From assembly GCA_027924645.1 (NCBI GenBank), contig BSBN01001807.1, positions 10,744,001 to 10,808,000 of the forward strand: DNA of 64,000 nucleotides, read 5' to 3'. The DNA comes from Cunninghamia lanceolata. Taxonomy: Eukaryota > Streptophyta > Pinopsida > Cupressales > Cupressaceae. Within the stretch, counting starts at the first letter, position 1. Each line of letters opens with the position of its first letter. Both the position numbers and the translations under genes were made by a program. Below the pieces are notes generated by a model that made no database searches, was not told where the DNA came from, and saw nothing but the letters and a program-made list of their open reading frames with translations. Positions 35,523 through 46,763 of this stretch are shown in pieces.

Positions 35523-36640
35523 GTCTTGCTATTCCTAACAGATCTCGCTTTTCTGATAGACCCCACATACAAAATAGGCATGTTGCCAATATTGAACTCA
35601 GATCAATACCCCAACAAACTATATTGGAACAAACTATAGATCTTGAAGAAGACACTCACAGATTTAGGAGAAGTTTTTCTATGAGCCGCCATGTCCCCAA
35701 TACGATCAATAAGCCATATGTTGATTATAATCCTGAAGAGGCCTCAACTTATAATAGTCATTTTCCTCTTCAAAGGCAATCATCTATCAATACATATGCA
35801 TCTAGATCTTCTTTTGCAACTATGTCTAATCTTAATAATAACCCATAAGTTATCGAAAAGCTAGTCACACAAGTCAGTCAAAGATTAGGTTTGGCTCCAA
35901 AAGGAGAAGATAAGAAGAAAAAAAGGATTAGGATCCAAAAAATGGATGAACATGCATGTATGATAAGAGAATCTCTTCCTAGATATGGGATAGAAAAGAA
36001 AGTGAAGTATCAAGTAGAACTAGGACCAGGAAAAGGGAATGCAGAAGAGTTTGTGGGATATGAACTTGGTTGATGGTCTACTCTTGAGTCATTTACAATC
36101 ATTAATCAAGATAAAAAGTTGGGTAGATATGAGTCAAGACTGCACATAGATAGTAGCACTTAAAAAAAAACTCTGAAGCCTAGAGAAATTCACAAGATCA
36201 GTGGTTAATGTCTGCACAAGAAAATATTGATGATATGGCTGTAGATCTAAAAAACTTAGTGTATCTCAGCATTAGTAGTTCTTCTAAGATTTTTTTTTAG
36301 AGCAATTTGTAAATAAAATAGATTAGTCAGTTACCAAATTAGAAAAATAATCTTTGTCTATCATGAATGACACTGCAGGACTTACCTACCAAGTCCGAAG
36401 CATCAACACTTCTATAGCTTCAATACATACAGGCCTTATTAAGTCTGAGTCATATATTACTCAAGTATTTCATAATCAAATCAACTCGAATAGAAAAAGA
36501 GAAACTGAAGCTGTAGGAAACAGTGTTGTTAGAATCAATATTTAGAAAACTCGACAAAATTAGGTCTTATGTAAAAAAGACCAGAATCTCTCAGACATGA
36601 CATGATAGTTCTGAAGATGATCAACCAAAGAAAGCAGCTG
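35523..36640 (+). pseudogene. Viral linker region, no domain recognised
   Basis: It continues in the viral frame after the movement protein with interrupted open stretches (for example 35624-35848 and 35891-36073). The first is rich in Arg, Ser and Asn, the second in Lys, Glu and Arg (KGEDKKKKRIRIQKM). By position it would lie between movement and capsid domains. No motif gives a function and stops are frequent. Confidence 0.45.
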
Positions 36641-36672
36641 TAGATCCTCCTAAGAAAGAAAGGCACTTAATT

Positions 36673-38053
36673 GTGCAAAGAAGAAAAGGTCTCTTCTATG
36701 AAGAACCTGATGAACCTACTTCATCTACCAGCAAGGTAACCCCTACACCAATCATGCCAAAAATCAAAGGACATAGTCTCCAAGTTACAGAAAGAGACTA
36801 CTTACAAGAAATAAATACGGCAGATGAAGTTGCAGATCCTATGTACATAAAAGAATCTGGATTCACAAACCAAGAATCCCAACCAAAAGGAGGATGGGAA
36901 GGTCATTCTGTAGATTTAAGTTATTCTGATAGTTTTGATAATTTTGAGACAGATATAGATTTTTCCCACATCAACAAAGAAGAGCCATGGGAAAATTGTA
37001 AAATGGTCAAAGTTGAATATGACATTGAAATGAAAGAACCCATGAGTGAAAATCCCAACCCAGAACAACTTGGGTTTTATGTTACATTGGGCTATATTCT
37101 CAATATTGATATAATAGTGGATCCTTATGACATTATTTGCACCTGGGCAGACACTTAGAAAACTTCTTTGATACAAGAGGAGCCAATTGGACTAAACCAG
37201 GAAATGTCTTATATGCTATTAGGTTAATGACTGGAAAACTAAGACATTGGTAGAATTCACTGCTAGAATCAAGACCAACCACCCAAGTAGATGAAAACAA
37301 TTTCATAGTCAAAGAGGTTGATATGGGTCGTAATGATATATCAGCCAGTGGTTTTCAGCAGTTTAAGACATTGTAGATTAATTTTTTGTGGAGACAAAGA
37401 ATGAGGTAATTGAAGTTGAGAAAATGTTGTTTGCTATGAAGTTAAAAAATTTGGTTAAGTTTCATAAGTATAATCTGACTTTTGAAAATTATATGATCAT
37501 AACTAGGAAGTATAATGATCTATCCGTGAAGAAATTCTATTTGAATTCCGTACCATGTGGACTGGGACATTGGGCTGAAGATTACATCATTGATAAAAAG
37601 AAATATTCCATTGAAAAATGTACATTTCTTGAAATCAAAACTCTAATTGGGTATAAGCTAGATAAACAATGCCTCTTAGGAGCTTTGCATGCTAATATTG
37701 AAGAGTATAATTCTTCTTGTAACCTGAAAGAATACTACAATCTTCCACCTCTCAATCAATTAAAAGATTTTTCTAGCATCAGACAATTTAGAAGAAAGTC
37801 TTGTGGAAGACATTGTAGTTGCAAAAAATGCTACAAATATTCCTCTAAGGATACTCACTATGATAGTGAGCATCTTTTCAAACGAAGCAAACATGGTTAT
37901 AAGAAAAAATACAAATTTGCTCCTATCAACAAATCTAGCTTCAAGAGAAAACAACCTCCTTAGTTTGTTCTCAAAAAGAGAAGCAAAAAGACAATAAGAC
38001 CAATCAAATGTTTTATTTGTAAAGGTCCTCATTATGCAACAAATTGCCCTAGG
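36673..38053 (+). pseudogene. Viral capsid region with zinc knuckle, broken
   Basis: An acidic, Pro/Ser-rich start (YEEPDEPTSSTSKVTPTP) is followed by a core around 37388-37780 (KMLFAMKLKNLVKFHKY, KYNDLSVKKFYLNSVP, NIEEYNSSCNLKEYYNLPPL). A Cys/Lys/Arg-rich segment (CSCKKC, then KRSKHGYKKKYKF) and the knuckle CFICKGPHYATNC (38009-38047) follow. Capsid core, basic stretch and CCHC knuckle in this order are typical of caulimovirids, where they package the RNA. The knuckle has three residues between the second Cys and His, one fewer than usual. A LINE copy cuts the knuckle codons. Stops occur near 37158, 37376 and 37963. Confidence 0.7.
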
Positions 38054-38054
38054 A

Positions 38055-39322
38055 GCCTTGTCCCTGTGCTCCCCCTGTGGTGGTTTGTGGCCTTAAGGTC
38101 GCAGACAATGAGGGCTTCTATTTGAGACGTGGGGTGATCTGTAGGTTTAATAGCTTGTGGCCCTCCCTTCCCGATCTACATGGCTGGGTCTTTGACTCCT
38201 GGAAGCCTCTTGTCGTTGGGCAGATTCAGCGTTTTCCTAGTGCAAGGGGATTCTTCATAGCAGCTTTTTCTTCCTTCGAGGAGGGACACTTAGTGCTGGA
38301 CAAGGGATGGATGTGGGGCGATCACTCGTTCTCCATCAAGCCTTAGGCTCGCTCTTCAATCCTCTTACGGAGCCACTGAATACCAGACCGGTATGGGTCC
38401 AACTACCAAATCTCCCTCTCTCCAGTTTTGGGAGGATTCTTGTTATGAAGCCATTGGCAAAGCCATTGGGCGCTTTTTGAAGGTGGACTCTACTACTTCG
38501 GACCTTGGGCATTCTATGGTGGCTTGTATGTTGGTGGATAGTGACATCTCCAAACCCCTCCATGGAGATTTTGTTTTGATGGTGGAGGATAGACCATGGA
38601 TGCAATTGTTGGACTATGAGGGTCTCCCTTTTCGGTGCAGGAGATGCTTCTCTATTGGTCACTTAACCTCTGGTTGCCCTCTTTCTTGCCGCAAGAGTGC
38701 GGCAACCTGGTGGAATTATGCACTCCCTGGTCATTTGACGGTTGGCGCTCCCTCGTCAAATGGTTCCTCTCGGGAGGACAAGTTGTCCCATGAGTCCGTG
38801 CCTCCCCAGGATCCTTTGCCGGCCCCTTCGGAGGTGCCGTTGGTGCCTTGGACTGTTGTTGCTATTTAGGCCGGCCCTGCTAGACCCTCGCTGAATGCCT
38901 CTGTTGGTCATTCGGTTGCCTTGTCCGCCAAGGGGCGGATTACTTCCTTCTTAGTTCTTGATTCATCTACTGCGTTGTCAGCATCTCTCTCAGCGTGGTT
39001 GCTCCTTGCCCGAGGTGTCTGTTGAGGACCCCCTCCTCTTACCTCGCTCTGTGGACTTCGACCTAGAGTCTTCTTGGTTGGTTGTTCAAAGAAAGAAGGG
39101 ACTCCCCAAATCTGTCATTGCTACGCGACCTAGGGAGAAGGGAGTCAGATTGGTACCCTTTGAATTTGGGGTTGTTTAGATCCATTGCTTGCAGTCTGAC
39201 TGTTGTTTGTTCGTTGTTTATGTTCTATTTCTGTGCTGTGTGTGCCCTGTTTTGCTCGACCCTTGGGGCTCTTGTTTGTAAATGGTTCAACCCCTTGTTA
39301 GCTGCTTACCTTTATCAAAAAT
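38055..39322 (+). mobile_element. ORF1-only LINE fragment, copy 1
   Basis: This 1268-bp insertion is flanked by a perfect 13-bp target-site duplication AATTGCCCTAGGA (38042-38054 and 39323-39335). It encodes a plant L1-type ORF1: DUF4283 (NEGFYLRRGVICRFNSLWPS, FDSWKPLVVGQIQRFPSARG, DKGWMWGDHSFSIKP), then a zinc knuckle CRRCFSIGHLTSGC (~38635), and a C-terminal VVQRKKGLPKS...FEFGVV with a stop at 39177-39179. ORF1 proteins of this type bind the element RNA. The frame has internal stops (38344, 38867) and a shift. After the ORF1 stop comes about 140 bp of 3' UTR containing CTTGTTTGTAAATGG, ending CTTTATCAAAAAT. No endonuclease or RT ORF is present. The 5' end is truncated within ORF1. Confidence 0.9.
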
Positions 39323-39335
39323 AATTGCCCTAGGA

Positions 39336-40005
39336 AATTGAATCCAGGGACAAAAGTCTATGCTCTTTTCCAGCAACAAGATCAAGACCAAAATTGGGAA
39401 ATCCTTAATTCTTAGGATGCAATGAATAGTTAGACTAGTATCAATTTTATGAGTTGATAGACGCTGTTCCAAACACTTTTGCTATGTTGAAACATAAACA
39501 TCCCAAGTTCTATTCTTCCTTATTAGCCACCGATAATGAGACACGCGTTGAGGACTTTGATGATGATGATAATCTCATAGTATCTCTACTATAGAAATCT
39601 CTTCAAGAGGTTCAACTCAAATTAGATATGGAGAAATCCAAAGATCCTTATCGAGATTCTGGTTCCCGTGATGAGCGAAAAGCAGCAGTCAAGCAACATA
39701 TGCAAAAGTTGAAGGCATTTCAAGAAGAAAAAGCCAATATTCAAAAAGAACTCAAAAGACATTCCAAACATAAGCCCAGTTCTTCCAGCAAACATAAAAC
39801 TTCTTATGGTTATATTGCTCCATCTTGGAAAAAGGCTCATAGATCTTCTCATGCCATTCCTATACCTGTTCTTGACGAGAATTTAGCTATTTGTTAAAAA
39901 ATAGATATGGTTCTCATGAATGTGGCAGATCTCATTTGATTGGTTAAACACCAACAAAAGGAGATCAGGAATCTCAATGCTTCAGTAGGGGAGATTCAAT
40001 AAGTC
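39336..40005 (+). pseudogene. Viral region between capsid and protease, coiled-coil-prone
   Basis: It resumes the viral sequence after the LINE (KLNPGTKVYALFQQQDQDQ). The best stretch is 39628-39897, rich in Lys, Glu and Gln (DERKAAVKQHMQKLKAFQEE, then KANIQKELKRHSKHKPSSSS), likely helical. Caulimovirids often have a coiled-coil virion-associated function, but calling it that here would be a guess. Several stops are present. Confidence 0.45.
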
Positions 40006-41960
40006 TTGTTCAAGGTAGATAAATCACAAAGCTCATCGATCGGATCTGAAGACAGCCAACTTATAGAGAAAGGTAAAGAAAAAGCTTATGCTCTATATTT
40101 GGCAAATAATAGTGCTTATATTAGAATTAATCTCTGTTTTAGAGGTTTCAAGGACATTCCAATGGATGCATTCTTAGATTTTGGGTCTTCCAGAAGTTTT
40201 TCAAAAACTAATGCCGTACCTCCAGAATTCTGGAGGGCCAGACCAGATATTCGAAATGGATATGCTATCAATAGAGAACAAATACAAATGGGAAAATATG
40301 CACAGGATGTGCATATTAAAATAATGGGAAAAACTTTCATAATTGATTTCATTGAATATAATGCTTTGGATGGAGATGTTCTTCTAGGCTATCTTTTCCT
40401 GACCAAGTATGAACCATTTATTTTAAAGAAACATGAAGTTTCTTCGAGACATGAAGATGGCCAAATAAAAATTCTTGTATTGAAAATAGTCAGCTACAAA
40501 TTTGATAACAAAAAACAAACAAGAAAACAAGAACAATAGAAAAGGTTTCAAAAGTAAAAAGAAAAGGACAACCTAGAGAGTTAGTAGCATAATATTTTTG
40601 AAAAGGTAAAAGAAAAAATTGAGAAAGGATGTTTCAATCTTAATCCACTCCAATTTTGGTCCTAGGATCGTGAGCAATGTGAAGTCTATATTAAACTTGA
40701 TTGTCATTATGTGATTCCTTATGAACCTGCATATTTAATGAGCCCATCTGAGGTAAAAGAAATTGATGGGCATCTTCAAGAGCTACTCGAAGGAGATTTC
40801 ATCTGGGAAAGCAAAAGCCCATTTTCATGTCCGACATTCCTAGTCAACAAAAGAGCTCAAAGGGAAAGGAATAAGAAAAGATTTTTCATCAACTACAAAC
40901 CACTCAATGATATCATCTTACCATTTAATTACCCTATTCCTTTTAGCACTGAATTGATTACACGAGCAACATCAAAATTCATATTTTCTAAATTTTATTG
41001 CAAATATGAATTTTGACAAGTTAAGGTAAAAAAGGAAGACATATAAAATTACTTGTTCAGTAGCTCAAGGATTGTATGAATGTAATGTCATGCCTTTTGG
41101 TTTAAAAATGACCCCAACGTATTTGCAGAGGAGAATGCATCAAGCCTTAAGACACTTGAAAGATTTCTGTGCTATTTATATAGATGATATTAATTTTTTA
41201 GAAAATGTGCAGAATCATCTCACACATTTACAAAGCCTTTTCTTAGCAATAAAACATGGGATATGCTTATCGGCTAAAAAGATGGCAATTGGGAAAGCAG
41301 AGATAGATTTCATGGGTTTAATACTCTTCCAGGGAAAGATCAAATTGCAACCTCACATTCTACAACGAATCAGAGAATTTCCAAATATTATAGATGACAA
41401 GAAACAACTCCAGAGATTCCTTGGATGTTTGAACTGCATTACTCCATTCTATAAAGGCTTGGCCCATGATAGAAAGCTGCTCTAAGACCAACTCAGAAAA
41501 TGCCCCTGAATGGAGTGATGAAGTTATTGAGGCAGTCATCAATATAAAAAATAAATGCCAACACCTTCCTTCTTTGCACATTCCTAAACCTGGTATTCCA
41601 TTATTTTTATATATTGATGCTTCTGATGATGTTTGGTCTGCAGTTCTGATTCAAGAAGCTCCAGGAATGGGTAGCCAAATATGTGGATACAGATCATGAA
41701 TATTTTCTGACACATAACAAGGATATTATATCTATGACAAGGAAGTCCTTGCAGTCAATAAAGAAATTGAGAAATTCAATTTTTTTCTCAAACCTAAATA
41801 TTTTGTTGTTAGAATTGATAGTCAAGCAATGAGGAATTTGCTAAAAAAGAAGTCAGAACAAAGATATAGCTCAAGGAAGGATTGCAAGATGGTATTTTGA
41901 GTTTCTTGGCTACGATTTTGAAATTGAATGGATCAAAGGAGAGAATAATCCTCTTGTTGA
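40006..41960 (+). pseudogene. Viral protease, reverse transcriptase and RNase H, broken
   Basis: Protease (about 40090-40440): NNSAYIRINLCFRGF and AFLDFGSSRSFSKTNAVPPE, with Phe in the D-S/T-G triad, then DVLLGY. RT: SPSEVKEIDGHLQELLEGDF (~40741), KSPFSCPTFLVNKRA and FFINYKPLND (~40894), a motif-A segment FSKFYCKYEF with Tyr where the catalytic Asp is expected (~40990), MPFGLKMTPTYLQRRM (~41093), YIDD (41177-41188), and RFLGCLNCITPFYK. RNase H: LFLYIDASDDVWSAV (~41607), VVRIDSQAMRNLL, then FEIEWIKGENNPLVDALTRE. The polymerase copies the pregenomic RNA to DNA. Stops and frameshifts occur near 40540, 41015, 41045, 41485 and 41850. Confidence 0.88.
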
Positions 41961-42717
41961 TGCCCTAACAAGAGAAATGGCTAGTGTTATCATAGAGATT
42001 AAAGAAGCTCTTATCAAAATTAATGGCATGGATAAATTACCACTAGAAATTATTGATCCAATCATCGAGACACATCTCCTCAGTAAATGGTTAGACAAGC
42101 TAAGGAGATTAATTTTAGAACATTATGATATGGGAGTTCTTGAACTAGTCGATCAGATGAGTTTTCATGATCATTTTGGATTAGAAGAAGCTCTAATTGC
42201 ATATTCAATCAGAAATAGTTTCTCTTTTGATGTTTGCATTGTATCATTCCTACCAATGGGATGAAATATTAGGAATAAAAGGAATTTTCTCAAGTGTGCC
42301 AAATATGGATTCTTCAACAACATAACTATACTCCAAACAAAATTTGAAGATTATGTTGACATCTTTAATCCAATTCTTCTAGATGACATGAGACAATTCT
42401 TTGAAGACATTGATGGAAATTTTGCATGGGCTATCACAGAAGGAATGGTTGGATACTTGACCAATTCAAACCATTATTATCTAATTCGAGTTGAATATTA
42501 CCCTTTGACTCTTCATTGGTATGCTAAATCAATTATCGAAGATATGGACCATGCACTCAAGCCAACTTTGCTAGCCATCAGAACAAAAATTGATGTTGCT
42601 ATGCTTGAAGAAATTACCTGCATAGTTTATGCCTTCAGATCTCGAATAGATGATTGGGATAAAGCTTATGAACCACTCCCTGATGACCTGTTACCACCAT
42701 CATCTTTGTAAGACTAA
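41961..42717 (+). pseudogene. C-terminal domain of the viral polyprotein, not recognised
   Basis: After the RNase H end (DALTRE) the frame goes on for about 250 residues to a stop at 42709-42711, with one stop in between (TGA for Trp in the FLPMG element, 42262). Landmarks: HFGLEEALIAYSIRNSFSFD, FLPMG, RNKRNFLKCAKYGFFNNITI, MRQFFEDIDGNFAWAITEGM, VEYYPLTLHWYAKSIIEDM, DDWDKAYEPL. The inverted copy at 32983-33860 encodes the same domain with Trp intact, so it belongs to the virus. It could be related to the translation transactivator of caulimoviruses or be lineage-specific; I recognise no family. Confidence 0.6.
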
Positions 42718-43221
42718 CACATGGGTTTGTTAGTGCTGTGATGTCAGCCACGTATGATCTGACAACAGGATGTGACCCTATATCAAAAAGCAAGATCCTC
42801 GTATCAACTTACGAGTGTTAAGTGGGTCGTTTTCACTATACGGTAGTCCGAAAAGTGATTCCTTTTGTCTACCACTAAGTTTAGTGCTCATGATAGATTG
42901 CTTTATAGCTAGCTACTCACTTAATGCTTTACTAGGTGTTTGTTTCCTATGGTCGGATTTAATCCATGATTAAACCACTCAAGGAAAATGCTCACATTCG
43001 GGTCTATATATCCTTGGATATGCCTTGTGCTTGGCATTCGGATTCAGATTGGGAAAAGAGTCCAACAATTGTATGCTCTTACTCTGTGCTTAGAACAACC
43101 TGAGTAATAAAAAAACTATTTATTCACATAATAATCCATATCGGTTATTATCACGATCTTGTAAAGAATTGTTGTAAATAAATGAATCAATGATATTGAT
43201 TTTTGTGTTCAAAATGGTATC
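42688..43221 (+). promoter_or_regulatory. Viral intergenic region: promoter and poly(A) signal, right copy
   Basis: It repeats 34011-34546. The TATA box TATATAT is at 43005-43011 and AATAAA at 43106-43111, about 100 bp downstream, the usual spacing for terminally redundant caulimovirid pregenomic RNA. The similarity ends inside the primer site (TGGTATC at 43215-43221), after which Copia relic sequence begins. No host gene lies downstream in sense orientation. Confidence 0.78.
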
Positions 43222-43229
43222 TCAGGTTA

Positions 43230-44360
43230 ATATCAACAAGATTAACTTCAATGTGACAATATGCCAACTCAATTTCTCTTAATTGACAATTTCTCTAAGA
43301 AAGCGATGTTTGGTTTCTATATGCTTTAATCTGTCATAAGAAATTGGATTACCAACAAGTTTCATACAAGATGGATTGTCATATAATAAATAGAATAGGA
43401 TATACGATAATTTCTAAAACCAAATAGATTCACAACACCAACATTATCAACCTCTCTAGATTATAATAGGAGCATCCTTTGCGATTTGCAATTCATATAA
43501 TAATTTCTAAAACCAAATAGCTTCACAACACCAGCATTATGAACTTCTCTAGATGATAAAGCAATATACTTTTGTCTTTAATTACTCCATAAAATAATAC
43601 TAGAATTAAGAGAAAAACATAAACTAGTAGTGGATGCCCAATTTGCCAACCAAACATTCAACATTTTCAACATCAGATAATCTATAGCAAAATGTGTGAC
43701 AACGGTATTTGAGAATTCTTTTTCTTGTTTGCTAATGAACATCTTTGGGTTTTTGCATAAACTTCATGCATTCACCACAAAATCAAGATCATACCAAATA
43801 TGATATAAGTAAAGAAGGCCTTGACCAATTTTTCTAATCAAGGTAGCATCAACTTCCTTATTCATATCATCTGCGCTTAATTTTGACAAAAGATAAATGG
43901 GAGTCGATATGAACTTACAATCTTCCATTTTGAATTTCTTCAAAATTTCAAAAGCATACTTAACTCGTGAAACCACTAATTTGCCAACCGAATGTCTCAC
44001 CTCCAATCCCAAACAATAATATAGTTCACCCAAATTTGTCATGTGAAACTCTTTTGCAAATTCAAATTCTAACCAAGAAATCAAGATCTCATGATTTCCT
44101 ATGAAGTTCTAGTCACCAATAGACATAACAGCTAAAACATGGGCTATTTTTATTTATGAAAATAGAAATTAGAATTTACATCTATTTTTTAAAGATGTTT
44201 AGCAACAAACCAATTATTACTAGTGTACCATGCTCTTGGTGTTTGCTTAACCCCATACGCAATTTTTTTAACCTTTAAACAAGATTATCTTTGCCATTTA
44301 CTTCAGAGCCCTATGGTTGTTTAATGTTCACTTCTTCAAGGTACCTATTCATAAATGTTG
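43230..44360 (-). pseudogene. Copia RT and RNase H relic
   Basis: On the minus strand, from 44360 down: RAWY (~44230), then an MSIG segment where the YVDD-end motif is expected (~44130), EFAKEFHMTNLGELYYCLGL (~44050), SRVKYAFEILKKFKMEDCKF, STPIY, then RNase H pieces (SREVHNAG near 43550) and NPSCMKLVGNPISYDRLKHI (~43370). This order is that of Copia RT and RNase H, with stops throughout. It abuts the viral integration at 43221, and no LTR was found. Confidence 0.75.
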
Positions 44361-44691
44361 TCTTCAATTGCAAGGTGCTATTTTTTTCCCCCAAGGTCCT
44401 AAAGGAGCTCCTTCATGGAAACGAGTATAATTTGGGCATACGACGATGGAATTTCTCAAACAAATAGGTGTTGGAAAGCTGGTTCTACATTCTATACAAC
44501 CATCCACTTATTTTTTCCATTAAAATTTATAAGGTACCTACTTTTATTTTTTTCAAATCAAATCTTTATTTTTGAGCTTGGTTTCTTGGGAAAAGTGCAT
44601 ACAAGTGGAATTTTTTCTTGAACAAAGGGGTTATTTTCTTGCATTGTGAGGGGTATTTTGTTGTTTCTCTTTCAATTTTGTTATATTCATT

Positions 44692-45757
44692 ATGGATAAA
44701 CCCCGAGTTGTTCCTCTCACTCCATACAATTATTATGAATGGAAGAAGCAAATGGAAATTCAATTGAAGATATTGAGAATATATCAGGGGACAATGGGTA
44801 TAGATCCTGAACTAGGAGGTGCTGTAGAAAAGAGATATTGGTTTGATAGGTGTGATGAAGCTTATGGGACATTATGTCAGTCAATTTCTCCTGATCTTCT
44901 TTTTCATGTTGAGTCTTGCACAACACCAAATGAGAGTTGGACTACATTAGAGAGTTTGTTTGATAAGCAAGATAGTTTGAGAAGTTTTTAGTTAGAAAAT
45001 AAACTTATTGGGTTGAATCCATTAGATTTTAATAGTATTAAAAACTTCTTCACCAAAGTTAAGTCTCTTAGATTACAACTAAAATAATGTGATATAAAGA
45101 AAAATGACACCTAGTTGATTTTGTCTATTGTTGTTAAATTGGGTCCTGATTATTTTGTTTTTGTCTCTACATTTTATGTTACAAGGGATGCTCTTGGTAC
45201 TAGATTCTATATGCCTTCACTTGATGATTTTGCTACATCATTCACTAGGGAGTAGGCAAAATTAGTGCAGATGGGTACTCTGAAGTCTTCAAAATCACTC
45301 TTATTGCTAATCAAAGCACAAAAGAACATAAGACTTGAAGTAGGAAAGAAAAGAAACAAAAAAACAAGAACAATGGGCAAGACAATGAATCAACATTGCA
45401 TGTTACCCCTAAGTCATCTACATCCTGTAAAAGGGAGAAATCAAAGAAGAAACCCAATGTGCATATTGTAAGAAATGTGGGCATGATGAACATGTTTGCT
45501 ACATGAAACATATTTATCAATTGAAGCATCTTCTTCAGCAAAACAATGTAAGTTTGCCTTCAACTATGTCTTCCAGTTCATCGACTTCTACTCCATCAAA
45601 ACAGTTAGGATGTACTAAAAAAGGCCATGCATACATTGCTAATAGGGTTGATAAATATAAAGGTAAGGCACTTTGTACAAGTACAAGTCTATTGGGAATT
45701 AAGGTGTCTCAACCTTTGCAGATTTCTAATGTTTGTACTTATTTATTTATGTAATTT
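44692..45757 (+). pseudogene. Copia gag, broken
   Basis: The ATG at 44692 opens MDKPRVVPLTPYNYYEWKKQ, the usual Copia gag start with YxxWK. Next are ESWTTLESLFDKQDSLRSF and a stop at 44989, then KLIGLNPLDF-like text through stops. A knuckle-like CKKCGHDEHVCY lies near 45467. The final open stretch (45503-45754) is Ser/Thr-rich. Gag would form the particle around element RNA. Stops and a frameshift make it dead. Confidence 0.75.
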
Positions 45758-45769
45758 TTGTCTATTATT

Positions 45770-46735
45770 GTAAATTTCCATGTAAATCTTATTTTGTCAC
45801 TTTGTGGGAGTTGGTACGGTGATGTGTCACCCTACATGGAAGGTGACTAGATGTATTTTGTCCTCATATGAGGAGGTAGATGTCCTATGCTATGTTGGCA
45901 TAGTTTTGCCATGTGTCAACACCTAGAGGTCTTGTGCTAGGGGCTATGATAGATTCTATGATGCGCAAGAGATGACAGATTTTATAACAGTGTAAGAGTC
46001 AAAAATAGAAGAGATGAAGACACGTGTCATTTGCATGTATGACACTGTAAGAGACATCTTTGACTTAGCCATTTCGGAGCACTCAAGTTGGCCTATGACA
46101 AGCTGTAAGAGAACGTTCTAGAAATACTCAGTTATGATAGATTCTCTTACGGTAAGTGCTGTCATATATGATAGATTCTATGACAGTTGTAAGATGTGTA
46201 AGAGCATCTGTCATAAGCTAGAAATAGCAAATTTGAGCGCCTATGTTGGGGAGATTCCATGATAGGATTGGACAAGTGTCGGTGACAATTATAATGTGTT
46301 GAACAAGTGTTACTGGCAGGTAGAAGGGTGTGGGAAAGTGTGCCATGTTGATTTGGATGCCCACCTCCTAGAAAACTCTTCTCATGGCTTGTAAAGTCTA
46401 TATAACGTGCTGCTTGGAGCTAGTTTTGTATGTTGGTTTTCAGGTATTGTTATGTTGCCGATTTGCTCCAGAAATAGGTTGTTTGAAAACTCCTGCAAGA
46501 GTGTGGATCTGCAAGTGTATTGCAATCTTTATTATTTACTATAATATATTGATCTGTGCTTTAGAGGGGTTTTTCTCTCGAAAGGGCTTTCCCCACGTAT
46601 ATCTGGTGAACTAGTGTTTGATTCTCTCTATATTGTGTTTCTACTTCCGTAGTGTAACTGTAAAAGATTGATATTTGTACTATCTCTCCTCTCTAGATCA
46701 TTGTAGGAAGTGTTTTCTATGTACCTTGCTTCCTT
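45770..46735 (+). repeat. Probable solo LTR inserted between gag and protease
   Basis: It has the look of an LTR: three copies of TATGATAGATTCT in the upstream half (about 45948, 46133 and 46168), a TATA box TATATAA (near 46398), then a Copia-like leader (GGGCTTTCCCCACGTATATC near 46580). No primer site or ORF follows. It separates gag from protease, which are adjacent in Copia. The exact ends and target-site duplication could not be placed, so the coordinates are approximate. Confidence 0.45.
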
Positions 46736-46763
46736 TCAAAGTAATGGATCAGGGAAATGACTT

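Larger units (their letters stand above)
32983..43221 (+). mobile_element. Endogenous pararetrovirus (Caulimoviridae), decayed
   Basis: The region carries in order a promoter and primer site (34011-34551), 30K movement protein, capsid with zinc knuckle, protease, RT, RNase H, an unrecognised C-terminal domain, and a second promoter region (42688-43221). Caulimovirid identity rests on the RT stretch KSPFSCPTFLVNKRA, the 30K protein and the TATA/AATAAA layout. The two promoter copies are 8677 bp apart. Removing the LINE insertion and one target-site copy gives a viral genome unit of about 7.4 kb, normal for the family. The left 1 kb (32983-34010) is inverted. Every coding region has stops or frameshifts. 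There are no LTR-type TG...CA ends and no integrase, which separates it from Gypsy elements. Confidence 0.88.

Noticed and set aside
38055..39322. LINE copy 1 as a host zinc-knuckle gene
   Set aside because: DUF4283/CCHC proteins are often annotated as genes, but this copy has a target-site duplication, internal stops and two sister copies with the same 3' end.
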